16,147 nt of DNA. Origin: Sphingomonadales bacterium UBA658. Lineage in GTDB: Bacteria > Pseudomonadota > Alphaproteobacteria > Sphingomonadales > Sphingomonadaceae. Under the pieces are notes generated by a model that did no database searches, was not told the origin of the DNA, and saw nothing but the letters and a program-made list of their open reading frames with translations. This document shows, piece by piece, positions 6,342-14,357 of the stretch. Both the position numbers and the translations under genes were made by a program. Position 1 is the first letter of the stretch, and every line of letters begins with the position of its first letter. The DNA lies in contig DBOA01000034.1 of assembly GCA_002299195.1 (NCBI GenBank), positions 1-16,147 of the forward strand, given 5' to 3'.

Positions 6342-8441
6342 TTATTTGGATGCGAGGGTGACCGTTACCGACGGTCCCTTGTCCGGGTCAGATGCGATAT
6401 AGGCCGGGTTGAAGCGCTCAGCCCAAGCCTCTGCCTCTTTCAACCATTCAATATGCACGTCTTCGTAAGGCAAATTATGTGTGCCCTTTGGCTGTTCGAC
6501 ATAGCGGAAATCGACGCCCTCTTTCTTGCCCGAACCCTTTAACCGCGACACAAGCGTGCGTGATTGTTCGATGGGGATACGCGCATCGCGCAATCCGGCG
6601 ACGATCAAGATAGGCGACCATGGTCCGTTGGTGTTGCGTGCCGACGAAATGCCGATGAGGTCATCTGCCGTCGCTTGGAAGTTTGCACCGAAATCACCAA
6701 ATGAACGCGTGTCATAGGCTTTCATCATCGGGAAGTCATAGACGCCTGCGCCTGCAATCGCGCATTTCCAATTGTCCGGATCGCGCTGCGCGCCACGCGC
6801 TGTCGCATATCCGCCATAGGACCAACCCATGATGCAGGCACGTTTCGGGTCAATCAGTCCGGATTGGCCAAACCATGTCAGAACGTCGTTCAAATCATCC
6901 TGCATACGCAAGCCATAACCATTGGGCTTGCGACCTTCCTTGACGAATTCCTTTCCATAGCCACCCGAGCCACGGTAATTTGGCTGAATGACGACATAGC
7001 CAAGCTCTGCCATCGCCTGATGCCATGGGAAGAAACCGAACTCCTCTTGGTCACGGACACCGAAAGGGCCACCATGTGGCATGACAATGACGGGCAAATT
7101 CTTGCGATGTGGCCGGTGGCGCGGATAAGTCACTACTGCTTCGATTTCCATGCCGTCTGATGCCTTGTACCGAATGGAATCGGTTGGGTTCATCTGGAAA
7201 TCCTTGAGCACAGGGTGCACCCATCCCAGCAGGTTCAGGTTGCCGGTCTCTGTATCAAACAGATAATAGCCACCCGGCGCATCAACGTCAGCGATCAGCA
7301 TAAGGATTTTGGTGTCGCCGTCATTGCTCGCAATAATTTGCGCATTCCCCCGCCCGAAATCTTGGTCCATCAGCTTTTGGACTTCCGCCAAACGGGGATC
7401 AAACCAACGCGTACGATCCCTCGTGCTCGTGTACGATACGCCGGCAAGCTGGTTGCGGTCCTTGTTGGCAATTGGTCCGCCGACATCATAGCCTTTGACA
7501 CCGAATATGGGTTCGCCGACAATTTCCATCGTCTTCAAGTTGACTTTGTAAACCTTGCGATACCCATGCTTGTTGCTCGTCGCGATGGCCATGTCCGGCT
7601 CATCTAAGAAGATATCCGGTGTGATCTGCGTGCCTGTGAACGTTGTGTCGGCTTCATTCGAAACAGTCTTCATGGTGCCGCTGGCATCGGAACGATACAT
7701 CAGTCGTTGCTTGCCGCTATCGCCGTCACTGCCAACACCAGCGCGTATGACACCCTTGCCATCAACCAACCAGCTGCGGACTTCAACGTTCGGCCGCATA
7801 ACAGTCTTGAACTTTCCAGAGCGGACATCGACTTCAATAACTTCCGGGTTCCCGCTGTAGCTCATGTCTTTCAAGACATCGCGTGAGACCAATAATGTCT
7901 CCTTTTCATCATCGATGAACAGGATATTCGCGCCGCTTCCACCGGCACCATCCCACGCCAGCGGGCTGATTTTTTTGGTCTCCAAATCATAAGAAACCAA
8001 ACGGGAAACATCGGAGCGACGGCCACCAATGATTTCACGTGACCCAACGGTGAAAACGATAGTGCGGTTGCCGACAAAGCGCCATGACCCAATGGTGCGA
8101 TCTCCCGCCTCACGAAATTCTTCTGCTTGCGCAAAGAATATCGGCGCAGATCCGGGCTTGGTAACATCAATATAACCCAGGCTATCGACACCATCCTTGG
8201 TCATCATCACTGCGATTTTGGTGCCGTCCGGTGACAGGCGCGGAGAGCGCATGAACGGCCGTTTCCCAAATACAGCCGTGTCGACCCGGCCACGCGGCGC
8301 ATTAACGACGATTGTAGGGGCATCAGTTGCCTGCATAGCAACAGCAGTGACTGGAGCGGCGCCATTTCCGGTTTCCGCAGCGGCAACGCTAAAAGGAAGG
8401 GCGGCACTTGCGAGTAATGCCGTCAAAATCACTTTGTTCAC
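6342..8441 (-). CDS. Secreted S9-family (prolyl-oligopeptidase-like) serine peptidase
   Basis: This is an exported peptidase of the S9 clan, expected to cleave short peptides in the periplasm. The GTG at 8441 is chosen because a strong Shine-Dalgarno (GGGGAG, eight bases upstream) precedes it and a signal peptide begins there (NKVILTALLASAALPFSVAAA, cut about residue 22). That gives 699 residues; longer in-frame starts would bury the signal. An N-terminal propeller-like region (with a Tol/DPP-type RSPRLSPDGTKIAV) is followed from about residue 440 by an alpha/beta hydrolase domain with MPHGGPFG, the nucleophile elbow GWSYGG (Ser541), the acid Asp619 (GLRDARIP) and His655 (GTHNLPYE), so the triad is complete. 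It has its own candidate promoter and terminator. The neighbouring receptor converges on it. Substrate specificity cannot be fixed; a dipeptidyl or acylaminoacyl peptidase role is possible. Confidence 0.9.
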   Translation of the reverse strand: MNKVILTALLASAALPFSVAAAETGNGAAPVTAVAMQATDAPTIVVNAPRGRVDTAVFGKRPFMRSPRLSPDGTKIAVMMTKDGVDSLGYIDVTKPGSAPIFFAQAEEFREAGDRTIGSWRFVGNRTIVFTVGSREIIGGRRSDVSRLVSYDLETKKISPLAWDGAGGSGANILFIDDEKETLLVSRDVLKDMSYSGNPEVIEVDVRSGKFKTVMRPNVEVRSWLVDGKGVIRAGVGSDGDSGKQRLMYRSDASGTMKTVSNEADTTFTGTQITPDIFLDEPDMAIATSNKHGYRKVYKVNLKTMEIVGEPIFGVKGYDVGGPIANKDRNQLAGVSYTSTRDRTRWFDPRLAEVQKLMDQDFGRGNAQIIASNDGDTKILMLIADVDAPGGYYLFDTETGNLNLLGWVHPVLKDFQMNPTDSIRYKASDGMEIEAVVTYPRHRPHRKNLPVIVMPHGGPFGVRDQEEFGFFPWHQAMAELGYVVIQPNYRGSGGYGKEFVKEGRKPNGYGLRMQDDLNDVLTWFGQSGLIDPKRACIMGWSYGGYATARGAQRDPDNWKCAIAGAGVYDFPMMKAYDTRSFGDFGANFQATADDLIGISSARNTNGPWSPILIVAGLRDARIPIEQSRTLVSRLKGSGKKEGVDFRYVEQPKGTHNLPYEDVHIEWLKEAEAWAERFNPAYIASDPDKGPSVTVTLASK

Positions 8442-8478
8442 TGAGTCTGCTCCCCAACATTTGAAAACTACCATTATG

Positions 8479-8506
8479 GTTATACGTTCGATCAAAAGAG
8501 ATGCAA
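8479..8506 (-). promoter_or_regulatory. Candidate promoter of the S9 peptidase gene
   Basis: Minus-strand TTGCAT (8501-8506) and TATAAC (8479-8484) are spaced by 16 bp, about 38 bp upstream of the GTG start. The match is reasonable by eye but untested. Confidence 0.4.
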
Positions 8507-8558
8507 GCAAGACAAAATACTGTGTCGACGTTTTTCGATGAATGGTGCCGACGATCAC

Positions 8559-8590
8559 AAAAAACCCCGCCGAAATCGCTTCCGGCGGGG
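8559..8590 (-). terminator. Rho-independent terminator of hppA
   Basis: On the minus strand CCCCGCCGGAA, loop GCGA, TTTCGGCGGGG makes an 11-pair stem (one G-T) closed by a GNRA tetraloop and followed by TTTTTT (8559-8564). It begins 28 bp after the hppA stop. This is the strongest intrinsic terminator in the window and separates hppA from the S9 peptidase gene. Confidence 0.9.
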
Positions 8591-8618
8591 CTTGTTCAAC
8601 CGTTAATGCGGTTACGTT

Positions 8619-10715
8619 TTACATGGCACCATGGGCCAATGCCGCCAACAGAAGCAAGGCCACGATGTTCGTGATCTTGATCATTGGGTTTACGGCTGGA
8701 CCAGCGGTATCCTTATATGGGTCACCAACGGTGTCGCCGGTAACGGCTGCCTTATGGGCCTCCGAACCTTTGCCGCCATGGTTGCCGTCTTCGATATACT
8801 TCTTGGCATTGTCCCATGCGCCGCCGCCCGAGGTCATCGAGATAGCAACGAACAGTCCGCCCACAATCACACCGAGCAGGAGCGCGCCGAGAGCCGCAAA
8901 GCCCTCTGCCTGACCTGCAACAGCCGTGATGATGAAATATACCGCAATTGGCGTCAGTACGGGCAGCAACGAAGGAATAATCATTTCCTTGATCGCAGCC
9001 TTGGTAACAAGGTCAACTGTACGGGCATAATTTGGCTTGGACTTGAAGGTCATGATGCCGGGGTCGTTCGCGAACTGGTCACGTACGTCCTTCACCACTT
9101 CACCCGCAGCACGGCCAACTGCAGTCATGCCCATCGCACCAAACAGGTACGGCAGAAGCGCGCCGAGCAAGAGCCCGACGATGACATAGGGGTTCTCAAG
9201 GCTGAAATTCACCTCAAGCTCAGGGAAATATTCCCGAAGGTCGGCGGTGTAGCATGCGAACAGCACAAGTGCGGCAAGACCAGCCGAACCAATGGCATAG
9301 CCCTTGGTTACAGCCTTTGTGGTGTTGCCAACGGCGTCCAAAGCATCGGTCTTTTCACGCACCGATTCATCAAGGCCAGCCATTTCGGCAATACCACCGG
9401 CATTGTCGGTAACTGGACCATACGCATCAAGCGCCACAACCATACCGGCCAAGGCCAACATGGCCGTTGCGGCAAAGGCAATGCCGATAACGCCAGCAAG
9501 CTGATACGCAATGATGATACCTGCGCAGATCACAATCGTTGGCATCGCAGTGGATTCAAGGCTGATCGCCAGACCTTGAATAACGTTGGTGCCGTGACCC
9601 GTTTCCGATGCCTTCGCAATCGAACGGACCGGACGGTAATTGGTGCCGGTATAATATTCGGTGATCCAGATAATCAGGCCAGTGATGACCAGACCCAGCA
9701 GCGAGCAATAGAATAATGTCCGGCCGGTGAACCCGCCAACATCCGTTTCCATGCCGCCAAGCGCATAGCTGATTGCCCACCAGATCGCAGGAACCGAAAG
9801 CACTGCTGTTACAAGGAAGCCCTTGTACATCGCGCCCATGATGTTCGTGCCGCCACCAAGACGGACGAAATAGGTTCCGATGATCGACGTGATAACGCAC
9901 ACGCCGCCAATCAACAGCGGCAAGCTCATTAGGTTCATGAACAATCCAGTGTCGGTTACGCCCTGTACTAGCAGCGCGATCAAAACCATCGTTGCACCAA
10001 CGGTGACGACATAGGTTTCGAACAAGTCAGCCGCCATACCAGCGCAATCGCCTACGTTGTCGCCAACGTTATCGGCGATAACCGCAGGGTTGCGTGGATC
10101 GTCTTCGGGGATTCCAGCCTCAACTTTGCCAACAAGGTCAGCGCCGACGTCAGCGGCCTTGGTAAAGATACCGCCGCCCAAACGTGCGAAGATCGAAATC
10201 AGCGACGCGCCGAATGCCAATGCGACAAGCGCATCGATTACGGGGCGGCTGTTCGGTGCCATCATCGCGACATCGGTCAGATACCAAAAGAAGCCAGCAA
10301 TCGCGAGCAAGGCAAGGCCAGCCACGAGCATGCCGGTAATCGCCCCTGCGCGGAATGCCATGGTCAGACCGGCCTGAAGCCCAGTCTGCGCCGCAGCCGC
10401 CGTGCGGACGTTTGCACGGACCGAGATGTTCATCCCGATATAACCCGCAACGCCCGAAAGCACCGCACCGAGGACGAAGCCAACGGTTGGAATGACGCCA
10501 AGGAAAACCGCCACAAGCACCGCAACAGCAACGCCAACGATGGCGATGGTCCGGTATTGACGGCCAAGATAGGCTTTTGCGCCTTCCTGAATAGCCGCAG
10601 CGATTTCCTGCATTTTTTCATTGCCAGCCGAGGCGCTCAGCACCTGGCGGCTGGTTACAAAACCGTACACGACGGCAAGTAACCCGCATAATATTGCAAT
10701 AATTGTCAGAGACAT
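8619..10715 (-). CDS. hppA: Membrane-bound proton-pumping pyrophosphatase, K+-independent type
   Basis: This integral membrane enzyme hydrolyses cytoplasmic pyrophosphate and uses the energy to pump H+ across the inner membrane. The ATG at 10715 gives 698 residues, the usual family length, with a first hydrophobic helix (SLTIIAILCGLLAVVYGFV) and many further membrane segments. The pyrophosphate-binding segment is clear: DVGADLVGKVE (about 189-198; D189, D193, K197), EDDPRNPAVIADNVGDN and NVGDCAGMAADLFETY. The K+-dependence signature reads GNTTKAVTKG, with Lys467 and Thr470 where K+-requiring enzymes have Ala and Gly/Ala, so this is the K+-independent class. A purine-rich AGGAGGGGAGAG lies upstream of the ATG. 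A short overlapping leader ORF precedes it. A strong terminator follows, and thiL lies 136 bp upstream in the same orientation. Confidence 0.97.
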   Translation of the reverse strand: MSLTIIAILCGLLAVVYGFVTSRQVLSASAGNEKMQEIAAAIQEGAKAYLGRQYRTIAIVGVAVAVLVAVFLGVIPTVGFVLGAVLSGVAGYIGMNISVRANVRTAAAAQTGLQAGLTMAFRAGAITGMLVAGLALLAIAGFFWYLTDVAMMAPNSRPVIDALVALAFGASLISIFARLGGGIFTKAADVGADLVGKVEAGIPEDDPRNPAVIADNVGDNVGDCAGMAADLFETYVVTVGATMVLIALLVQGVTDTGLFMNLMSLPLLIGGVCVITSIIGTYFVRLGGGTNIMGAMYKGFLVTAVLSVPAIWWAISYALGGMETDVGGFTGRTLFYCSLLGLVITGLIIWITEYYTGTNYRPVRSIAKASETGHGTNVIQGLAISLESTAMPTIVICAGIIIAYQLAGVIGIAFAATAMLALAGMVVALDAYGPVTDNAGGIAEMAGLDESVREKTDALDAVGNTTKAVTKGYAIGSAGLAALVLFACYTADLREYFPELEVNFSLENPYVIVGLLLGALLPYLFGAMGMTAVGRAAGEVVKDVRDQFANDPGIMTFKSKPNYARTVDLVTKAAIKEMIIPSLLPVLTPIAVYFIITAVAGQAEGFAALGALLLGVIVGGLFVAISMTSGGGAWDNAKKYIEDGNHGGKGSEAHKAAVTGDTVGDPYKDTAGPAVNPMIKITNIVALLLLAALAHGAM

Positions 10716-10762
10716 GAAATTATCTCTCCCCTCCTGTTTATAAAAACAACTCTTGTTGCCAT
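10706..10762 (-). other. Possible leader ORF (18 codons) overlapping the hppA start
   Basis: On the minus strand a Shine-Dalgarno-like GGGAGGAG sits close to an ATG at 10762 that opens MATRVVFINRRGEIISCL and stops at TGA 10706-10708, ten bases overlapping the hppA start (10715-10706). It lies in the candidate hppA 5' leader. Translation of this peptide could couple to hppA initiation. The spacing of the Shine-Dalgarno (about 3 nt) is tighter than ideal and no homologue is recognised, so it may be chance. Confidence 0.25.
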
Positions 10763-10790
10763 TCTCCTCCCGAGAACTGCAAGCCGCAAG

Positions 10791-10820
10791 GGTATAAGGC
10801 GGCATCGTGAGACATGGCAA
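10791..10820 (-). promoter_or_regulatory. Candidate promoter of hppA
   Basis: Minus-strand TTGCCA (10815-10820) and TATACC (10791-10796) are separated by 18 bp (17 to TTATAC). The same -35 hexamer, TTGCCA, is seen before tRNA-Phe. It would give a leader of about 70 nt that holds the small ORF described above. No intrinsic terminator separates thiL from hppA, so read-through from the his-nusB-thiL genes is also possible. Confidence 0.4.
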
Positions 10821-10851
10821 CCCTTAAACGCCGCCATTTCCGCCGCTTCGG

Positions 10852-11769
10852 TCAATGGTGTTGATAACCCAGCGTCGGCGGCAATTTCACAGGTGCATCT
10901 CCGTTGCACAATGTGAGGCCCCCGCCCGCAATCACGCGTCCGACAGCGGTTGCCTCGACGGCTATGCGGGCGTCCGCCGGCGCGCAGAACAAAAGCTCAT
11001 AATCATCGCCCCAACTTGCCGCCTGCATCCGGCTTTCCAGGCTGTCCGTGCGGTAGCTGACATAAGCAGGCGACAAGGGAATGCACGCGAGGTCGATTTC
11101 GATGCCGATCCTGCTGGCGGTCGCCATGCGCTCTGCATCAATCAAAAGCCCGTCGGATATATCCATCATAGCATGGACAAATAGCGCAAGCTTCTGCCCT
11201 TCGGACAAGCGCGCCTGTGGCCGGTTGAACGCGTCGGCAAGCGCGCCAACCTCGTCAAAGCCAGCATCGATCAGCTCAAATCCCGCCAGTGCATCGCCCA
11301 ATGTTCCGGTAACATACAGTATGTCGCCGACCTGCGCGCCCGCGCGTGAAGGCACCGGGCGGTTGGTCGAAATACCAAGCGCGGTCAGCCCAAGCGCGCG
11401 CTTGTCACCGCGGTTGGAAACCGTATCCCCGCCCAGCAAGGCCACGCCATAATGGCCAAGCACCTTTTCCAGACCGGCGGCAAACGCCCTGTCCCAATCA
11501 TCATCACCAAGCATGAAGCCAAGCAGCACACCAATGGGCGAAGCACCCTTCGACGCGAGGTCGGACAGGTTCGACGCAACGAGTTTCCAAGCGACATCGG
11601 CGGGATCTGCATTGGATCTGAAATGCACATCTTCGGCCATCATATCGTGCGTGATGATCAGGCTGCTGTCGCCCATTTCAACGACCGCAACATCATCCAT
11701 AAGCCCGCGCGCCGCAGGGTCTTTCGCAAAGCCACGCAATATATTGATGAAGGCGGATTCGGTGGTCAT
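10852..11769 (-). CDS. thiL: Thiamine-monophosphate kinase
   Basis: ThiL phosphorylates thiamine monophosphate with ATP to thiamine diphosphate, the last step of cofactor synthesis, in the cytoplasm. The 305-residue length is typical. Visible family segments are the N-terminal MDDVAVV (D25, D26; the usual form is GDDAAVV, so the Gly before the Asp pair is Met here), HDMMAEDVHF, the NLSDLASKGASPIGVLLGF block, LLGGDTVSN, and the metal/nucleotide-binding MDISDGLLID. The ATG at 11769 begins a typical N-terminus; the Shine-Dalgarno (CTGGAA) is weak. The gene follows nusB by 93 bp, a gap almost filled by a palindromic repeat pair. The nusB-thiL order is common in proteobacteria. Confidence 0.95.
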   Translation of the reverse strand: MTTESAFINILRGFAKDPAARGLMDDVAVVEMGDSSLIITHDMMAEDVHFRSNADPADVAWKLVASNLSDLASKGASPIGVLLGFMLGDDDWDRAFAAGLEKVLGHYGVALLGGDTVSNRGDKRALGLTALGISTNRPVPSRAGAQVGDILYVTGTLGDALAGFELIDAGFDEVGALADAFNRPQARLSEGQKLALFVHAMMDISDGLLIDAERMATASRIGIEIDLACIPLSPAYVSYRTDSLESRMQAASWGDDYELLFCAPADARIAVEATAVGRVIAGGGLTLCNGDAPVKLPPTLGYQHH

Positions 11770-11782
11770 AAATATTCCAGTT

Positions 11783-11853
11783 CGTCATCCCGAACATGTT
11801 TCGGGATAACAAGCAGCCGCAGCATGTGGTCCTGAAACAAGTTCAGGACGACG
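11783..11853. repeat. REP-pair-like element: two palindromes in inverted orientation
   Basis: Two short hairpins lie head to head between nusB and thiL. The first is ATCCCGAA, loop CATGT, TTCGGGAT (11787-11807). The second is GTCCTGAA, loop ACAAG, TTCAGGAC (11829-11849). Read in inverse, the second matches the first almost base for base, and the flanks also match (CGTC at 11783-11786 with GACG at 11850-11853), so the whole is a 71-bp imperfect inverted repeat. This is the architecture of paired REP/BIME elements. Similar TGAAC-TTGTT-TCA palindromes are, to my knowledge, frequent between sphingomonad genes. No T-run follows, so it is not an ordinary terminator; it may affect RNA stability between nusB and thiL. 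Confidence 0.7.
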
Positions 11854-11862
11854 ATAATAGAC

Positions 11863-12324
11863 CTATGCCCGGACATCTTTCGCCACGGCATCCAGCAAAC
11901 CGTTGACGAACTTCGCATCTTTCTTGTCAAAAAACGCGTGCGCGACGTCGAGATATTCGTCAATCACCGTCGCGGTCGGGACATCCGGGCGGGCGATCAA
12001 TTCATAGGTGCCGCAACGCAATAGCTGAAGCATGGTCTTGTCCAGACGGCCCATCTTCCATTGTTCGCCAAGCTTTGCATCAACGAGCAGGTCAATTTCT
12101 TCGCGGCGAGCGTCAACGCCGGAAACAACGTCGTCGAAAAAGTCGGCATCGGCATCCGCATATTGCGCGTCTTCGATTTCCTGCCCCAAACGGTGCGAAT
12201 GAAATTCATTCAAAAGGCGCGCAATGCCGATATTTTCCATATCCATCTGGTACAGCGCCTGCACCGACGCGAGACGCGCTGCCGAGCGGGATTTTGATTT
12301 CGCACTTGCGTTATTGGCACTCAT
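11863..12324 (-). CDS. nusB: Transcription antitermination factor NusB
   Basis: NusB binds boxA RNA with NusE (ribosomal S10) to allow antitermination, chiefly of rRNA operons. The protein has 153 residues, the usual length, with the N-terminal SRSAARLASVQALYQMDM helix, DFFDDVVSGVDARREEID in the middle, the LDKTMLQLLRCGTYELIARPDVPT block and the conserved C-terminal ATVIDEYLDVAHAF followed by FVNGLLDAVAKD. The ATG overlaps the hisD stop as ATGA (4 bp), with AGGAAAAG just upstream inside hisD as ribosome binding site, a clear sign of translational coupling. Confidence 0.97.
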   Translation of the reverse strand: MSANNASAKSKSRSAARLASVQALYQMDMENIGIARLLNEFHSHRLGQEIEDAQYADADADFFDDVVSGVDARREEIDLLVDAKLGEQWKMGRLDKTMLQLLRCGTYELIARPDVPTATVIDEYLDVAHAFFDKKDAKFVNGLLDAVAKDVRA

Positions 12325-13610
12325 AATCTTTTCCTGACACTCGCCGCATGGGCGGGTAAACCTTCGGCATCGGCAAGCGTTGCCGCTGCGGGGCCTATAG
12401 CATTGATGGCGGCTTTATCGAGCGCGATAAAACTGGTGCGCTTCATGAAATCGAGAACGGACAGGCCCGACGCAAATCGCGCGCGGCGTCCCGTTGGCAA
12501 AACATGGTTTGGTCCGGCAACATAATCGCCAATCGCCTCTGGTGTCATACGGCCCAAGAAAACCGAACCTGCGTGCCGTACCAGATCGAAAAGCCGTTCG
12601 GCACGGTCATTATCCACCGCAAGCTCCAAATGCTCCCCCGCCAAGCGGTTAACGAGTGACATTGCGCCTTCCAGATCGTTGACGAGGATTATTGCACCAA
12701 AATCATCCCAGCTCTGCCGCGCGACTGCGCCGGTTGCGAGTGTTGCAATCTGGGCATCAACGGCTTTTGCGACTGTGTCGGCAAAGTCGGCGTCATCGGT
12801 GAACAGGATCGACTGGCTTGTCGGGTCATGCTCGGCTTGGCTCAACAGGTCTGCGGCGATCCATTCAGGGTCGTTCTTCGCATCTGCAACCACCAATATT
12901 TCGGAAGGACCAGCGACCATATCAATGCCAACGACACCATAAAGCTGACGCTTGGCTTCGGCGACCCACGCATTGCCGGGGCCGGTAATGACATCAACGG
13001 GGCGAATAAGTTCCGTACCATAAGCGAGCGCCGCAATCGCCTGTGCGCCGCCCACGCGCCAGATTTCATCGACACCAGCCAGATAGGCCGCCGCCATCAC
13101 GGTTTGGTTTGTCTCTCCGCCGGGTGTTGGCGTGACCATGACAATGCGCTCCACCCCTGCAACCTTCGCAGGAATGGCATTCATGAGAACCGAAGATGGA
13201 TAGGCGGCTCGGCCACCGGGTACATAGACCCCTGCCGCATCAACCGCCGACCAACGCGCGCCCAAACGGACATTGTCGGCATCGCGATAGTCCCGGTTTT
13301 CGGGCAATTGCGCCTTGTGATAGGCCTCGATCCGCTCGGCCGCGAGCGTCAGCGCATCGCGCAATTCCGGCACGAGGGCCTCATAGGCCGCCTTGCACTG
13401 CGCGGCATCAATGTGCCAACCCGCCGCATTCAGGTCAAAGCCGTCAAAACGCTGGGTCATTTCGGCCAAAGTCACATCGCCGCGCGCGCGGACATCGCGG
13501 ATGGTTTGCGTGACAACGCTGGAAACGTCGGCATCCGCCTCACGCCGGCCATTTACCAGCGCATCAAATGCGTCAGCAAAGCCCGCGTCAGATGCGTTAA
13601 GCCGCTGCAC
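12321..13610 (-). CDS. hisD: Histidinol dehydrogenase
   Basis: HisD catalyses the last two oxidations of histidine synthesis, L-histidinol to L-histidine, using NAD+ and Zn2+. The protein is 429 residues, as expected. Visible landmarks are GVYVPGGRAAYPSSVLMNA, ITGPGNAWVAEAKRQLYG, GIDMVAGPSEILVVAD, the zinc ligands Gln258 and His261 (LLSQAEHDP), the catalytic Glu326-His327 (AGEHLEL), Asp362 (GDYVAGPNHVLPT) and His421 near the C-terminus. The start is a GTG that overlaps the end of hisG by 14 bp; no other in-frame start is close. The end overlaps nusB. The key residues appear intact. Confidence 0.98.
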   Translation of the reverse strand: MQRLNASDAGFADAFDALVNGRREADADVSSVVTQTIRDVRARGDVTLAEMTQRFDGFDLNAAGWHIDAAQCKAAYEALVPELRDALTLAAERIEAYHKAQLPENRDYRDADNVRLGARWSAVDAAGVYVPGGRAAYPSSVLMNAIPAKVAGVERIVMVTPTPGGETNQTVMAAAYLAGVDEIWRVGGAQAIAALAYGTELIRPVDVITGPGNAWVAEAKRQLYGVVGIDMVAGPSEILVVADAKNDPEWIAADLLSQAEHDPTSQSILFTDDADFADTVAKAVDAQIATLATGAVARQSWDDFGAIILVNDLEGAMSLVNRLAGEHLELAVDNDRAERLFDLVRHAGSVFLGRMTPEAIGDYVAGPNHVLPTGRRARFASGLSVLDFMKRTSFIALDKAAINAIGPAAATLADAEGLPAHAASVRKRL

Positions 13611-14253
13611 GTGCGCCCGACAATTCGCGGAACACCTGCACCAACGCAGGAATAGTGCCGCTCATCATTTTAAAGGCCGCACGATTAACGATCAGCCGCG
13701 CCGAAACTTGCGAGATGATCGCCGTTTCGACCAAACCATTTTCTGCGAGCGTCTTGCCCGACGACACGAGATCGACGATGCGTCCCGAAAGGCCAAGCGA
13801 AGGCGCCAACTCCATCGCACCGTTCAGCTTGACGCATTCGGCCTGAATACCCCGGGCATGATAATAGCGCGCTGTGGTCGCCGGATATTTGGTTGCGACG
13901 CGAATATGCCCTGCCTGAACATCATCAACGGCGTCCTGCGGCATCGCGACCGAAATGCGGCAGCGGCCAATGCCAAGGTCAACCGGTGCGTACAGCTCCG
14001 AATAATCAAATTCGTCGATCACGTCGGACCCGACAATACCAATATGCGCCGCGCCATGGGCAACGAAGGTCGCGACATCAAAAGCGCGCACGCGAATGAT
14101 GCTGATCGCGGGATTATTGGTCGCAAAAAGCAACGCGCGGCTGCTCTCGTCAAAAAACGCAGGTTCAGGCTCGATCCCTGCCGCTTGCATAAGCGGCAAA
14201 GCCTCGTCAAGAATCCGTCCCTTGGGGATTGCAAAGATGATGCGTTCAGTCAC
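13597..14253 (-). CDS. hisG: ATP phosphoribosyltransferase, short form
   Basis: HisG joins ATP and PRPP in the first committed step of histidine synthesis and is normally feedback-inhibited by histidine. At 218 residues it is the short form (HisG-S), lacking the C-terminal regulatory domain of about 80 residues. Such enzymes need the HisRS-like partner HisZ in known systems, and no hisZ is seen in this window. Motifs include the start IIFAIPKGRILDEALPLM, HGAAHIGIVGSDVIDE and the PRPP-binding region around residues 143-168 (NGAMELAPSLGLSGRIVDLV then SSGKTL). The start is a GTG at 14253 with no good Shine-Dalgarno. It is the first gene of the hisG-hisD-nusB run. Confidence 0.96.
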   Translation of the reverse strand: MTERIIFAIPKGRILDEALPLMQAAGIEPEPAFFDESSRALLFATNNPAISIIRVRAFDVATFVAHGAAHIGIVGSDVIDEFDYSELYAPVDLGIGRCRISVAMPQDAVDDVQAGHIRVATKYPATTARYYHARGIQAECVKLNGAMELAPSLGLSGRIVDLVSSGKTLAENGLVETAIISQVSARLIVNRAAFKMMSGTIPALVQVFRELSGARAAA

Positions 14254-14289
14254 AATGCCCGGGCTTTAGGGGCCGCGCGCAGAAAGGGC

Positions 14290-14319
14290 AATATAGCAGA
14301 AGCCCTATTTGCCCGTCGA
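14290..14319 (-). promoter_or_regulatory. Weak candidate promoter of hisG
   Basis: Minus-strand TCGACG (14314-14319) and TATATT (14290-14295) are spaced by 18 bp, about 37 bp upstream of the GTG. The -10 box is good, the -35 box matches four of six bases. I see no his leader peptide or attenuator in the 104-bp gap to the hydrolase gene. Confidence 0.3.
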
Positions 14320-14357
14320 TTTCATGATCGCCAGGTTCGGTTCAACCGCTTTGGACG

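Noticed and set aside
3510..8441. Lasso-peptide biosynthetic cluster around the receptor and S9 peptidase
   Set aside because: No precursor peptide, B protease or asparagine-synthetase-like cyclase is encoded in the window, so only the loose receptor/peptidase pairing is reported.
8631..9716. Plus-strand open frame of 361 codons opposite hppA
   Set aside because: It is fully antisense to the well-conserved pyrophosphatase and rich in Cys, His, Arg and Asn without any fold-like pattern.
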